From Gordonia sp. 'Campus' (GTDB taxonomy: Bacteria; Actinomycetota; Actinomycetes; Mycobacteriales; Mycobacteriaceae), in NCBI RefSeq assembly GCF_022206305.1, contig NZ_JAKOIW010000001.1, positions 124,001 through 188,000 on the forward strand: 64,000 bases of DNA. Direction: 5' to 3'. Position numbers and translations under genes: made by a program. The notes under the pieces were generated by a model. That model ran no database searches. It was not told the DNA's origin and saw nothing but the letters and a program-made list of their open reading frames with translations. Positions 52,846-63,087 of this stretch are shown piece by piece; the first letter of the stretch is position 1; each line of letters begins with the position of its first letter.

Positions 52846-54641
52846 AGCAGTGCCTCGGCGATCGGTCCCAGCGCCATCGCCGGGAAGAAGGTGAGTCCGG
52901 CGACGAGCAGGATCGTCGCCGCGAGAAGGGATCCGTAGAGGAATCCGTGGGTCGGCAGTGCGGACCGTGAGTCCTGCTCGGCGTCGGCGGGCGCGGTCAG
53001 CACCGCCGTCGACGCCGTGTGCACCGCGACCCCGGCGGGCTCACCGATGGCGGCGCCGTCGCCTCCCGCGGTCGCCGATCCACCGATACCGCGCGGGGTT
53101 TGGCGGGCGAGCAGGCCGGCCAGCGCGAGCACGAGCACGATCGGCAGGAATCTCCCGAGGAGCATCGCGACTCCCAGCGAAGCCTGGAACCAGTCGCTGG
53201 TGACCGTGAGACCGCCGAATGCGCTGCCGTTGTTGTTCGCGGCCGACGCGTAGGCGTAGAGCACCTCGCCGAAACCGTGGATCGCTCCTGGCGACCCGGG
53301 ATCGCCGCTGTTGCCCTGTGCCGTCGTCGTCGAGCCGAGGATCACCGAGATCCCGGTGCCGGCAAGGACGAGCGACGGCATCACCAGTACATACAGTGCC
53401 GCGACGGTGATCTCGTGCTGACCGATGCGCTTGCCGAGGAAGGTGGGTGACCGACCGACGAGCAGTCCGCCGATGAAGACGGTGATGATGGCCAGAACGA
53501 GTATTCCGTAGAGTCCCGAGCCGACACCGCCGGGAGCGACCTCGCCGAGGAGCATGTTCCAGAGGAGTACGCCGCCACCGCCGGCCGAGAAGCTGTCGTG
53601 GGCGGAGTTCACCGCGCCGGTCGAGGTGCCGGTCGTCGACACCGCGAACAGCACCGAACCCGGAATCCCCAGTCGCACCTCCTTGCCCTCCATCATGGCG
53701 CCGGCTGCCTCGGAAGCGATCCCGCCGGTCCGACTTTCGAAGGTCCACACCAGGGTGAGCAGAATCGACCAGATCGCGGCCATGACACCCAGCAGCGTCA
53801 GTCCTTGACGCCGGTCGGCGACCAGCGTGCCGTACGTCCGCGTGAGGCAGACGGGGATCAGCAGCAGCGCGACGATCTCGAGCAGGTTGGAGAAGGGCGT
53901 GGGATTGGAGAAGGGGTGCGCGGAGTTCGCCGACAGCGTCCCGCCCCCATTGGTGCCGAGTTCCTTGATGGCCTCCTGCGAGGCGAACGGCCCGACCATG
54001 CTGCGGGCATCGGCTCCGTCGAGCGTGGTCCAGTCGAACCCGGTGCGCCACGACTGCACGACGCCCTGAGTGATGAGCAACGTGGCCACCACGAGACTGA
54101 GCGGCAACAGGATTCGGGTCACACCCCGCACGAGGTCGACCCAGAAATTGCCGATCTCGCCGTTCGCCCGCCGGTTGACGATCCCGCGAATCACCGCGAT
54201 CGCGACCGCCATCCCCACCGCCGCCGAGACGAAGTTCTGCACGGCGAGCCCGACCATCTGGGTCAGGTTGCTCATGACCACCTCGGGCGAGAAGGACTGC
54301 CAGTTGGTGTTGCTGACGAAGGAGATCGCGGTGTTGAAGGCCATCGACGGCGCCACGCCCGGTTTGCCGTCGGACCAGGGCAGGACGCCCTGGAGACGTT
54401 GCCACAGGAAGAGGACGATGAAGGACACCAGCGAGAAGCCCAGCACCGCAAGCGCATACCCGACCCAGGTCTGCTGTCGGCGGGGGTCCACCCGCGCCAT
54501 TCGGTAGAGGACGCGTTCGACCCACAGGTCTCGTTCACCGTTGTAGACACGTGCCATGTGGTCGCCGAGCGGCACGTAGGCGACGGCGAGTATCGCGACC
54601 AGTGCGCCGAGTTGAGCCAGTCCCGCGAGAGTTGTGTTCAT
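52842..54641 (-). CDS. kdpA: K+-transporting ATPase subunit A (channel-like subunit)
   Basis: 599 residues, about ten membrane helices with four selectivity-filter-like loops: [23 protein letters not shown] and ANNNGSAF. Binds and conducts K+ for the Kdp pump. About 60 residues before the last helix ([18 protein letters not shown] and onward) form a longer linker than in E. coli. ATG at 54641, 4 bp after the kdpF stop. Confidence 0.96.
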   Translation of the reverse strand: MNTTLAGLAQLGALVAILAVAYVPLGDHMARVYNGERDLWVERVLYRMARVDPRRQQTWVGYALAVLGFSLVSFIVLFLWQRLQGVLPWSDGKPGVAPSMAFNTAISFVSNTNWQSFSPEVVMSNLTQMVGLAVQNFVSAAVGMAVAIAVIRGIVNRRANGEIGNFWVDLVRGVTRILLPLSLVVATLLITQGVVQSWRTGFDWTTLDGADARSMVGPFASQEAIKELGTNGGGTLSANSAHPFSNPTPFSNLLEIVALLLIPVCLTRTYGTLVADRRQGLTLLGVMAAIWSILLTLVWTFESRTGGIASEAAGAMMEGKEVRLGIPGSVLFAVSTTGTSTGAVNSAHDSFSAGGGGVLLWNMLLGEVAPGGVGSGLYGILVLAIITVFIGGLLVGRSPTFLGKRIGQHEITVAALYVLVMPSLVLAGTGISVILGSTTTAQGNSGDPGSPGAIHGFGEVLYAYASAANNNGSAFGGLTVTSDWFQASLGVAMLLGRFLPIVLVLALAGLLARQTPRGIGGSATAGGDGAAIGEPAGVAVHTASTAVLTAPADAEQDSRSALPTHGFLYGSLLAATILLVAGLTFFPAMALGPIAEALL

Positions 54642-54645
54642 CCGG

Positions 54646-54744
54646 TCAGAACCTCTCCGGGAACACCAGCGCGACCAGCAGGAACACCACGGTCGCGGCC
54701 GCGAGCGCCAGCAGTACGACGTTGACCACCCCGTCGGCGGTCAC
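54646..54744 (-). CDS. kdpF: K+-transporting ATPase subunit F
   Basis: 32-residue single-helix peptide, VVNVVLLALAAATVVFLLVALVFPERF at its core shown in part as LLVALVFPERF, the typical KdpF ending PERF. It stabilises the KdpABC complex. GTG start at 54744 overlapping the stop of the small ORF upstream (GTGA), with AGGA just before it. Confidence 0.88.
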   Translation of the reverse strand: MTADGVVNVVLLALAAATVVFLLVALVFPERF

Positions 54745-54833
54745 TTCCTGGTCCTCACATCGACGGCCCGCACTGCCAGCACACACAGGGTGAACCCCGC
54801 GATGGCGAGCAGCACGTACAGCAGATCCGCCAC
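54741..54833 (-). CDS. 30-residue membrane ORF at head of kdp operon
   Basis: GTG at 54833 to TGA at 54741 encodes a peptide starting MADLLYVLLAIAGF and ending AVDVRTRK: a single hydrophobic helix with a basic cytoplasmic tail (positive-inside). The preceding GAGAGAGTGAGA can serve as a ribosome site and the stop overlaps the kdpF start. I recall similar short peptides next to kdpF in other actinobacteria. It may be a subunit-like micropeptide or a translational leader. Confidence 0.6.
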   Translation of the reverse strand: MADLLYVLLAIAGFTLCVLAVRAVDVRTRK

Positions 54834-54858
54834 GATTTCTCACTCTCTCGAACGCATC

Positions 54859-54886
54859 GGTGCGCCCACCGTTCAGTGGGCACACC
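54859..54886 (-). promoter_or_regulatory. Hairpin in kdp leader
   Basis: Arms GGTGTGCCCAC and GTGGGCGCACC on the minus strand form an 11-bp stem with one G-U pair and a 6-nt loop (TGAACG), 26 bp upstream of the first kdp ORF. It lies in the 171-bp gap after the PPOX gene and could be that gene's terminator or part of the kdp 5' leader. No KdpE site could be assigned. Confidence 0.45.
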
Positions 54887-55004
54887 GAAGGATCACGCCC
54901 CGGAGTGCGAGCGAGAGAGTTTCTTAACGCGATCCATACGCGGACCGGGCCGGTATTGACGTCGCGTTGTCACCGGGCCCGCGTGACCCGCGGACCGGCG
55001 CCGA

Positions 55005-55403
55005 TCAGACCGCGGGCGTGATGACGATCCCCACGCTGCCGTGCGCGCCCCGACGCAACCTGCTGCCGAGGATGGTGATCTTGCCGAGGAGTCCGTACTT
55101 GTCGGCGATCGCCTTCTTGACGCGACCGCTGTCCGCCGCGTCGAGCACCTCGGCGGTTCCGCTGACGGGTGCGCCGAAGTTCTTGTGGCCCCGGACATCA
55201 CAGGCCTGGACGACCACGCGCGGATCACGTCGCAGCCGCTTCACCTTCCACGAATCGGCCACCGTCCACATCACCAGACGGTCTCCGTCAAGCGCGGCCC
55301 ACAGCGGCGACGTCACCGCGGCGCCGTTCTTGCGGTACGTCGTCAGGTTCACGTACTTGGCGGTTCCCGCCTCGCCGAAGGTCGACGCATTGTTCGAGGT
55401 CAT
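55005..55403 (-). CDS. PPOX-class F420-dependent oxidoreductase (Rv2061c-like)
   Basis: 132-residue split-barrel flavin/F420-binding protein. The segments KYVNLTTYRKNGAAVTSPLW, LVMWTVADSWKVKRLRRDP and RRGAHGSVGIVI fit the PPOX-type F420 group. Likely reduces quinones, aromatics or other small molecules with F420H2; the substrate is unknown. Stand-alone gene between kdp and tag. Confidence 0.85.
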   Translation of the reverse strand: MTSNNASTFGEAGTAKYVNLTTYRKNGAAVTSPLWAALDGDRLVMWTVADSWKVKRLRRDPRVVVQACDVRGHKNFGAPVSGTAEVLDAADSGRVKKAIADKYGLLGKITILGSRLRRGAHGSVGIVITPAV

Positions 55404-55448
55404 GCGGCAATGTTACGGGCATCAGGCGATGCGTACGGTTGCCTACGA

Positions 55449-56048
55449 TCAGGCGCGGGCCGCCCCTCGGTGCGCGGCGTCCACCTTCTCGCGGATGACG
55501 CAGCCGTATGCGTGGTCGTTGACCATCCCGGTCGCCTGCATGAGTGCGAACATCGTCGTCGGACCGACGAACCGCCAGCCGCGCTTCTTCAGTTCTTTCG
55601 ACAGCAAGGCCGACTCCGGCGAGGTGGTCATCGAGCCCGGCACGTGGTCCCGTTTCGGCGCATAGCCCCAGAAGTACGACTCCATCGACCCATGCTCCTC
55701 GATCAGTTCGACGGCACGTCTCGCGTTGTTGATCGATGCCTCGATCTTCCCGCGATGCCGGATGATCCCGGCGTCGCCGAGCAGGCGGGTGACATCGGCG
55801 TCGCCGAAACGGGCGACCCGGTCGATCTCGAAACCGGCGAACGCGGCCCGGAAGTTGTCGCGCTTCATCAGGATGGTGCGCCAGCTCAGACCGGACTGGA
55901 ATCCTTCCAGGCAGACGCGTTCGAAGAGCGCGTCGTCGCCGACCACCGGGAAACCCCACTCGGTGTCGTGATACGTGGTCTCGGGCTCTCGAGCCGCCCA
56001 CAGGCAGCGTGGTCGTCCGTCACCGATCGTGATCGTGTCGTCGGCCAT
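55449..56048 (-). CDS. tag: DNA-3-methyladenine glycosylase I
   Basis: 199-residue HhH-type base-excision enzyme removing 3-methyladenine. Zinc ligands and substrate-pocket residues: CLWA and YHDTEWGFP near the start, the segment GLSWRTILMKRDNFR, RHRGKIEASINNA, and HAYGCVIR near the end. The ATG at 56048 (MADDTI) lies 6 nt after GGAAGGA; an ATG two codons earlier abuts the ribosome site. Single gene, divergent from the sigma factor gene. Confidence 0.94.
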   Translation of the reverse strand: MADDTITIGDGRPRCLWAAREPETTYHDTEWGFPVVGDDALFERVCLEGFQSGLSWRTILMKRDNFRAAFAGFEIDRVARFGDADVTRLLGDAGIIRHRGKIEASINNARRAVELIEEHGSMESYFWGYAPKRDHVPGSMTTSPESALLSKELKKRGWRFVGPTTMFALMQATGMVNDHAYGCVIREKVDAAHRGAARA

Positions 56049-56308
56049 GGGCATTCCTTCCGTCGCGAGGACGCTACCCGGCGCGCATGACACAAGCCGT
56101 CCGGGTGAGGCGCAGAACGGTGACCCCATTCGGCCCGTTATGAAATCGTGACATGAGGATTGCGAAACCATCCCGTTGTGCCTGTGGATGATGGAGGAGA
56201 AGGTCAGGCAGCTTAGCGTTGTACACATCGCATCGACGACTCCGTCGGCACCGACACCGACGACAGCCCGAGCACCGGACAACCGCCATCGCGGCAAGGA
56301 GTTTCATC

Positions 56309-56863
56309 ATGAACGACGCCGATCTGAGCACACTCCTTGCCCGCGTGGCGACCGGCGACATGGACGCCTTCGCCCAGTTCTACGACGCCACCTGCGACCG
56401 TGTCTACGGCATGACCCTGCGGGTACTGCGCGATCCCGGTTACAGCGAAGAGGCCACGCAGGAGACCTTCTTGGCCGTCTGGCGTAACGCCGACACATAC
56501 AAGCCGGAGTCCGGGTCGGCCCTGTCCTGGATTCTGACCCTGGCGCACCGCCGGGCGGTCGATCGTGTCCGCTCGGAGTCGGCCGCCACCCGGCGCACCG
56601 TCGCCTACGGCATCGCAGACACCGGACGCGAGATCGACGAGGTCAGCGAATCGGTCGAACGTCGCGAGATCGCTCGCCTCATCCACACCGGACTCGAGAC
56701 CCTCACCCCACTGCAGCGCCAGGCCATCGAGCTGGCCTACTTCCACGGTCTCACCTACCGCGAGGTGTCCGAGCACCTCGGGATCGCGCTGCCCACCGTC
56801 AAGTCGCGCATCCGCGACGGCCTCATCCGACTCCGCCAGACCGTGCCCGGTCGCGCCGCCTGA
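56309..56863 (+). CDS. sigK: ECF RNA polymerase sigma factor, SigK-like
   Basis: 184 residues: sigma-2 region (FAQFYDATCDRVYGMTLRVL, EATQETFLAVWRNADTY, LTLAHRRAVDRVRSE) and sigma-4 region (TPLQRQAIELAYFHGLTYREVSEHLGIALPTVKSRIRDGL). The pattern is that of SigK (Rv0445c). In mycobacteria sigK is followed by the anti-sigma gene rskA; here a hairpin follows directly and no anti-sigma gene lies within the window downstream. AAGGAG 8 nt before the ATG. The regulon is unknown. Confidence 0.85.
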   Translation: MNDADLSTLLARVATGDMDAFAQFYDATCDRVYGMTLRVLRDPGYSEEATQETFLAVWRNADTYKPESGSALSWILTLAHRRAVDRVRSESAATRRTVAYGIADTGREIDEVSESVERREIARLIHTGLETLTPLQRQAIELAYFHGLTYREVSEHLGIALPTVKSRIRDGLIRLRQTVPGRAA

Positions 56864-56889
56864 CCCCGCACCACACTCGCTCTCCACAC

Positions 56890-56927
56890 GACCCCGCCCG
56901 GCGATAGACCACCGCCGGAGCGGGGTC
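56890..56927 (+). terminator. Terminator hairpin of sigK-like gene
   Basis: GACCCCGC-CCGGC pairs with GCCGG-A-GCGGGGTC (13 bp with one bulged A) around an 11-nt loop, 26 bp after the stop codon. There is no T-tract. The rest of the 315-bp sigK-icd2 gap holds only the icd2 operator candidate at 56980 and no ORF I would call. Confidence 0.65.
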
Positions 56928-56979
56928 GACTCATGTCTGCAGGCGCCGCACGCGGGTGTGGCGTCGGCCACATCAAAAA

Positions 56980-57000
56980 TGTGACCTCGTCCAGGTCACA
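56980..57000. promoter_or_regulatory. 21-bp palindrome upstream of icd2
   Basis: TGTGACCT-N5-AGGTCACA, perfect 8-bp arms, preceded by an AAAAAT tract, 178 bp before the icd2 ATG. The half-sites resemble CRP/GlxR ones, but the spacing (11 bp between TGTGA and TCACA) is too long for the standard N6 site, so the binding protein is unclear. Confidence 0.5.
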
Positions 57001-57178
57001 GGTGTTACCACCTCGTGTTCGAGTCGAATCCACCCACCACGTCTCCCGTCGCTGCGGCCGGACAGGCAAAATCAATGGGGAGATGTCACCCGAGTCCATC
57101 CCCGGCGTGATATCGGTAAAACCGGACCCACAAGGTCGCAGCAGAGTCGAACCCAAGACAGAATCGAGAACACATCGC

Positions 57179-59416
<2,238 letters not shown>

Positions 59417-59432
59417 ATCACCCGCTCCCATG

Positions 59433-59466
59433 TGGCGAGAGGTGCCGGTTGCGGCGCCTCTCGCCA
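59433..59466 (+). terminator. Terminator hairpin of icd2
   Basis: TGGCGAGAGGTGCCG pairs over 15 bp with CGGCGCCTCTCGCCA (one U-G pair), 4-nt loop, 16 bp past the icd2 stop codon; followed by CTTCTGTGTG rather than a T-run. Confidence 0.75.
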
Positions 59467-59497
59467 CTTCTGTGTGACAGGTATACCGTCGGGAGCC

Positions 59498-60232
59498 ATG
59501 GACACGGACACCGCCGACGTCAACTTCTACTTCGACCCCGTCTGTCCGTTCGCCTGGATGACGAGCAAATGGGTACGCAAGGTTCAGGCCCGTCGTGACT
59601 ACGCAGTCGACTGGCGGTTCATCTCACTGCGACTGCTGAACGCGCACATCGACTACGACGCCCACTTCCCACCCGAGTACGAGGCCGGGCACACCGCCGG
59701 GCTCAGACTCCTGCGGGTGGCGGCGAGCATCCGCCGCGAGCACGGACGCGCCGCTATCGGCCAGCTCTACGAGGCCCTCGGAACCCGGATCTTCGACGCG
59801 CACACCGGTTCCTACACGGTCGACGCCACCGACTTCCGCGGCACCGAGGACTTCCTGAGGCCGGTGCTCAGCGAACTGGATGTGCCGGCGAGCCACCTCG
59901 CCGCCCTCGACGACACCGGCTACGACGCGGAGATCCAGGCCGAGACCGACGAGGCCCTCACGTTGACCGGCCGCGACGTGGGTACGCCGATCATCCACTT
60001 CCGACCGCCCGAAGGCGTTGCGTTCTTCGGGCCAGTGATCAGCCGGCTACCCGGCGACGACGAGGCGATCACCTTGTGGGACCACGTGATCGGGTTGGCG
60101 AGCTTCCCTGGCTTCGCCGAGCTCAAGCGCAGCCTGCGGGAGAAGCCGCAGCTGCGTGCCTTCGGCGTGACCGATGACGAGACGGGCGTCGAGGAGGACT
60201 GGCACGGCGGAAGCCGACGCCTCAAGAAGTAG
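59498..60232 (+). CDS. DsbA-family protein, mycothiol-dependent reductase (Rv2466c)-like
   Basis: 244-residue thioredoxin-fold protein with helical insertion. NFYFDPVCPFAWMTSKWV near the start, DVGTPIIHF with the cis-Pro, VAFFGPVISRLP and GFAELKRS follow Rv2466c, the mycothiol-dependent nitroreductase/mycoredoxin. Rv2466c has CPWC; here the active site is C16-P-F-A19, so the resolving cysteine is missing and chemistry must be monothiol, perhaps with mycothiol. The ATG at 59498 has GGGAG 4-5 nt upstream. Convergent with the SDR gene, 11 bp apart. Confidence 0.82.
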   Translation: MDTDTADVNFYFDPVCPFAWMTSKWVRKVQARRDYAVDWRFISLRLLNAHIDYDAHFPPEYEAGHTAGLRLLRVAASIRREHGRAAIGQLYEALGTRIFDAHTGSYTVDATDFRGTEDFLRPVLSELDVPASHLAALDDTGYDAEIQAETDEALTLTGRDVGTPIIHFRPPEGVAFFGPVISRLPGDDEAITLWDHVIGLASFPGFAELKRSLREKPQLRAFGVTDDETGVEEDWHGGSRRLKK

Positions 60233-60243
60233 TGTGCGCCAGC

Positions 60244-61059
60244 CTATTTGAACGGGTTCAGCGTCCGGCCGAGGAAGTACTGGACACCCGGCGGAATCGG
60301 CCGCGCGGCCGCGGTGGCCAGCTTGTTCACCTTGCCCGTCACGCACACCGCGTCGCCTTTCATCACCGCGTTCCACCCTTCGCGCACGACGTCCTCCGGT
60401 TCTTGCCACAGGACTCCAGGCAGTCGATCGGCGGTCTTGCGGGTCTCGGCGCCCATCGCATCGTGGAACTCGCTTCTGGTGAATCCGGGACACAGGGCCG
60501 TCACGTGGATCCCGTGCGGCTTCAGTTCCATGTCGAGAGATTGCGACATCAGCAGCACGTACGACTTGATGGCGGTGTAGAGCAGGCCCTCCGCGGGAGG
60601 CAGCAGAGCGGTGATGGACGACAGGTTCACGATCCGCCCCCACCCGCGCTCCTTCATCCCCGGGGTCACCCGATGGGACAGTTCGGTCAGTGAGGTCAGC
60701 ATGAGTTGCAGCTGACCTCCCACCTCCTCCCACGGCGTCTCGGCGAACTTGGTGCTCAACGACATCCCGGCGTTGTTGATCAGTACATCGATCCCCAGCC
60801 CCAGTTCCTCGGCCCGCTCCATGATCCCCGCCGGGGTCGCGGGATCGGACAGGTCGCCCGCGAACACATCACACCGGATGCCGTGGTCGCCGTGCAGTTG
60901 TGCGGACAACTCGTCGAGCCGTTCGGCTCGGCGGGCGACCAGCAGGAGGTCGTATCCCTGTGCGGCGAGATGCGATGCGAAGGTCTTGCCGATCCCGGCG
61001 GATGCGCCCGTGATCAGCGCGGTGCGGCGGTCTGGTGTCGTGCGGCGAGCTGATGACAT
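60244..61059 (-). CDS. Short-chain dehydrogenase/reductase
   Basis: Classical SDR, 271 residues: cofactor motif TGASAGIGKTFA, NNAGMS, catalytic Ser in IVNLSSITA and the Tyr/Lys pair YTAIK. The Arg-rich stretch ARRAER after strand 2 points to NADP(H). The C-terminal ending NPFK with a preceding hydrophobic segment is like several mycobacterial SDRs acting on lipids or steroids. The substrate is unknown. Confidence 0.9.
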   Translation of the reverse strand: MSSARRTTPDRRTALITGASAGIGKTFASHLAAQGYDLLLVARRAERLDELSAQLHGDHGIRCDVFAGDLSDPATPAGIMERAEELGLGIDVLINNAGMSLSTKFAETPWEEVGGQLQLMLTSLTELSHRVTPGMKERGWGRIVNLSSITALLPPAEGLLYTAIKSYVLLMSQSLDMELKPHGIHVTALCPGFTRSEFHDAMGAETRKTADRLPGVLWQEPEDVVREGWNAVMKGDAVCVTGKVNKLATAAARPIPPGVQYFLGRTLNPFK

Positions 61060-61160
61060 GCGGTCGCTTCCTGTCGACGGACGATGCCGCGAGTTCTACC
61101 AGACCACTCGCGCCCAGCTCGGACGGCGAAGGCGTTTTGTTCCATCGGACGAGGGCCGGG

Positions 61161-62324
61161 TCAGGGCACCGGTCCGTAGGGGTGCCACCCGGACGGATTC
61201 CACTTGCCGCCGCGCTCTCCGCGGACCTCGCGCAGACTGGTGCCGACGTATCGAGCCTCCAGCTCCGGGTCGGGTCTCCCGGTGTACACCCAGCGCTTCG
61301 GGTCCAGGTTGCCCTCGGAGTCGCGAAAGGACTCCCAGTAGTCGACGCGATGGACCGCGCGGACGAGATCGTCGGCGAAGACGAGGACGGGCAGGTCCGG
61401 CACGGTCCGGTGCGGGCCCGCGCGCCAGGCGCTCCGGGCGTGTTCGTAGATGACGTCGGCGGTGGCGTCGCTGCGGGCCGCCGCGTCGACCTTCACCAGC
61501 ACGCACGGCTCGGGCAGCGGCGGGGACACCGGTGCCGCGTATCGCAGGACCAGTTCTTCGACAGGCCAGGGCTTTTCGGTGTGCGTCGCGTCGTGCCCCG
61601 TCGCGTGTGGTTCCGCCCCCGCCAGCATGACGCCGTCGAGTGCGGCGCCATGCAGCGAAAGTGCCTGCGACTCGCTCGTTTCGATGGTTTTCACGTCGTA
61701 TCGCAGAATCCAGTGCTCGACGCCGAAGCCGTCGGCGTCGATGTCGCGGACATGGTCCTCGATCGCGGCCGCGACGTGTGCCGGCTCGTCGTCGCCGACG
61801 ATGTCCGCCGGGTCGGGCACCACCCCGGCCACTGCGGCGGCCGCGTAGCGGTACACGCGATCACCGCGACCCACGCCCACGTGGAACACCGACGCGTCCC
61901 GCGGGTCGACGAGCGCATACACGTAGCTACCGAGGACCGACTTCGCTTCGTGAGGAATCGGTTTCGGCGGACCGGGCGCCGGAACCGCGACCGGCCGCAG
62001 GAGGGCGAGCACCTCGTCGACGACCGACGGTCGCACCCCGAGCCCTCCTCCGGTGACCCCGCCGAAGACGACCTCGCCGGCACGCTCCCGGTCGACGAAC
62101 CGACGGCCCGCGAAGCGATCGACCGCACGTAGCACGTCGGAGATCTCCGCCCGACGCGCCGCCGCGCTTCGCGACGCCGTCCGCTCATCATCGGGGTCGA
62201 GCATCTCTGCGAACGCCGACGAGGAGAGGAAGGTGTCGAGTGCCGTCCGCGGCAACTCGACAGCATCGATTCGGCGCATCGCGCGGGCGGGCTCGGTCGC
62301 GTCGTCGGGGGGCCGTCGCGTCAT
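61161..62324 (-). CDS. LEM-3-like GIY-YIG domain protein
   Basis: 387 residues. After about 120 helical residues comes a GIY-YIG-type segment, SYVYALVDPRDASVFHVGVGRG followed by DRVYRYA (around residues 130-160), the LEM-3-like/COG3680 form in which the second motif reads VFHVG. The C-terminal half (VLVKVDAAARSD, the tryptophan-containing ARSAWRAG, VFADDLVRAVHRVDYW and ARYVGTSLREVRG) matches the companion domain often seen in these proteins. GIY-YIG enzymes nick DNA; family members are uncharacterised. Divergent from the TetR gene across 100 bp holding the TGTAC operator. Confidence 0.65.
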   Translation of the reverse strand: MTRRPPDDATEPARAMRRIDAVELPRTALDTFLSSSAFAEMLDPDDERTASRSAAARRAEISDVLRAVDRFAGRRFVDRERAGEVVFGGVTGGGLGVRPSVVDEVLALLRPVAVPAPGPPKPIPHEAKSVLGSYVYALVDPRDASVFHVGVGRGDRVYRYAAAAVAGVVPDPADIVGDDEPAHVAAAIEDHVRDIDADGFGVEHWILRYDVKTIETSESQALSLHGAALDGVMLAGAEPHATGHDATHTEKPWPVEELVLRYAAPVSPPLPEPCVLVKVDAAARSDATADVIYEHARSAWRAGPHRTVPDLPVLVFADDLVRAVHRVDYWESFRDSEGNLDPKRWVYTGRPDPELEARYVGTSLREVRGERGGKWNPSGWHPYGPVP

Positions 62325-62370
62325 GGTCGCATGATGCCAGCATTCGGACCGGAAACCGGACAGGCAGTAG

Positions 62371-62398
62371 TGTACTTTTGTACATGTACATACGTACA
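62371..62398. promoter_or_regulatory. TetR-type operator TGTACATGTACA
   Basis: Perfect 12-bp palindrome TGTACATGTACA (62379-62390) flanked by TGTAC (62371-62375) and TACGTACA (62391-62398), giving several overlapping GTAC half-sites in an AT-rich island. It lies between the divergent GIY-YIG and TetR genes and would control the TetR-efflux operon, possibly both directions. Confidence 0.65.
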
Positions 62399-62424
62399 TC
62401 AAGATGGAGAGGACACCGCCCGTG

Positions 62425-63087
62425 ATGACCGAGGCCCCACCTCGCCGCCGCCGGGATCCCGAGGAGCGTCGTCGCACGATCATCGAGGCCGCAGCCACCC
62501 TGATCACCGAGGTGGGTTCGGACGGTCTGACGCATCGCCTGGTGGCCCGGCGAGCCGGTGTGCCGCTCGGCTCGACGACGCAGTACTTCGCCACGCTCGA
62601 GGATCTGCGCGGGGCTGCCCTCGCCCACCTCGCCGACGACATCGACTCGGGTCTGGCGGAAGTGGCCGACACGCTCGAGCAGCACGGCCCGTCGGCGGTG
62701 GTCTTCGCCGAGGCGCTGCACGACTACATGTCCGACGAGCGCCTGATGCGCGCCGACCTCGCACTCGTGTCGGCGGCGGTCATCGATCCCTCACTCCGAC
62801 CCCTCGCGGTTCGCTGGCCCGACGGACTCATCCAGATGCTCGCGCCCCATGTGGGGTCCACCGCCGCCCGCGCGATCGCCGCCTACACCGACGGGGTGGC
62901 GATGCATGCACTCCTGTACGGGACACCGGTGTCCGTCGGCGACCTGACCGCCACCCTCACCTCCCTGACCTCACTTGCCTCACCGGGCACTTCCTCACCG
63001 GGCACTTCCTCACCGGGCACTTCTTCACCGCGCACTTCTTCACCGCGCACTTCTTCACCGACGGCACCGAACCGGAGACGACCATGA
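62425..63087 (+). CDS. TetR-family repressor with repeat tail (LfrR-like)
   Basis: About 220 residues. N-terminal HTH: ITEVGSDGLTHRLVARRAGVPLGSTTQYFATLEDLRGAAL. Helical ligand domain to about residue 185, then a tail of five TSSPG/TSSPR units from a 15-bp minisatellite. Likely binds TGTACATGTACA upstream and represses itself and the efflux pump, with which it overlaps by ATGA; the pair resembles LfrR/LfrA of M. smegmatis. The GTG at 62422 or ATG at 62425 follows GGAGAGG at about 9-12 nt; an ATG at 62404 is an alternative. Confidence 0.88.
   Translation: MTEAPPRRRRDPEERRRTIIEAAATLITEVGSDGLTHRLVARRAGVPLGSTTQYFATLEDLRGAALAHLADDIDSGLAEVADTLEQHGPSAVVFAEALHDYMSDERLMRADLALVSAAVIDPSLRPLAVRWPDGLIQMLAPHVGSTAARAIAAYTDGVAMHALLYGTPVSVGDLTATLTSLTSLASPGTSSPGTSSPGTSSPRTSSPRTSSPTAPNRRRP
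62980..63054 (+). repeat. 15-bp coding minisatellite in TetR gene
   Basis: Five units of TCACCGGGCACTTCC or close variants (Ser-Pro-Gly/Arg-Thr-Ser) at the 3' end of the repressor gene; a partial sixth follows. Frame-preserving. Confidence 0.85.

Noticed and set aside
54834..55004. Riboswitch in the kdp leader
   Set aside because: Only one simple hairpin; none of the conserved features I associate with c-di-AMP or other K+-linked riboswitches.
56168..56173. CCATCC upstream of the sigK-like gene as a SigK autoregulatory -35 element
   Set aside because: No CCGAAT-like -10 box at the right distance on the same strand; the only CCGAAT is on the opposite strand with no matching -35.
56980..57000. 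CRP/GlxR site upstream of icd2
   Set aside because: TGTGA and TCACA are 11 bp apart instead of 6, so it is kept only as an unassigned palindrome.
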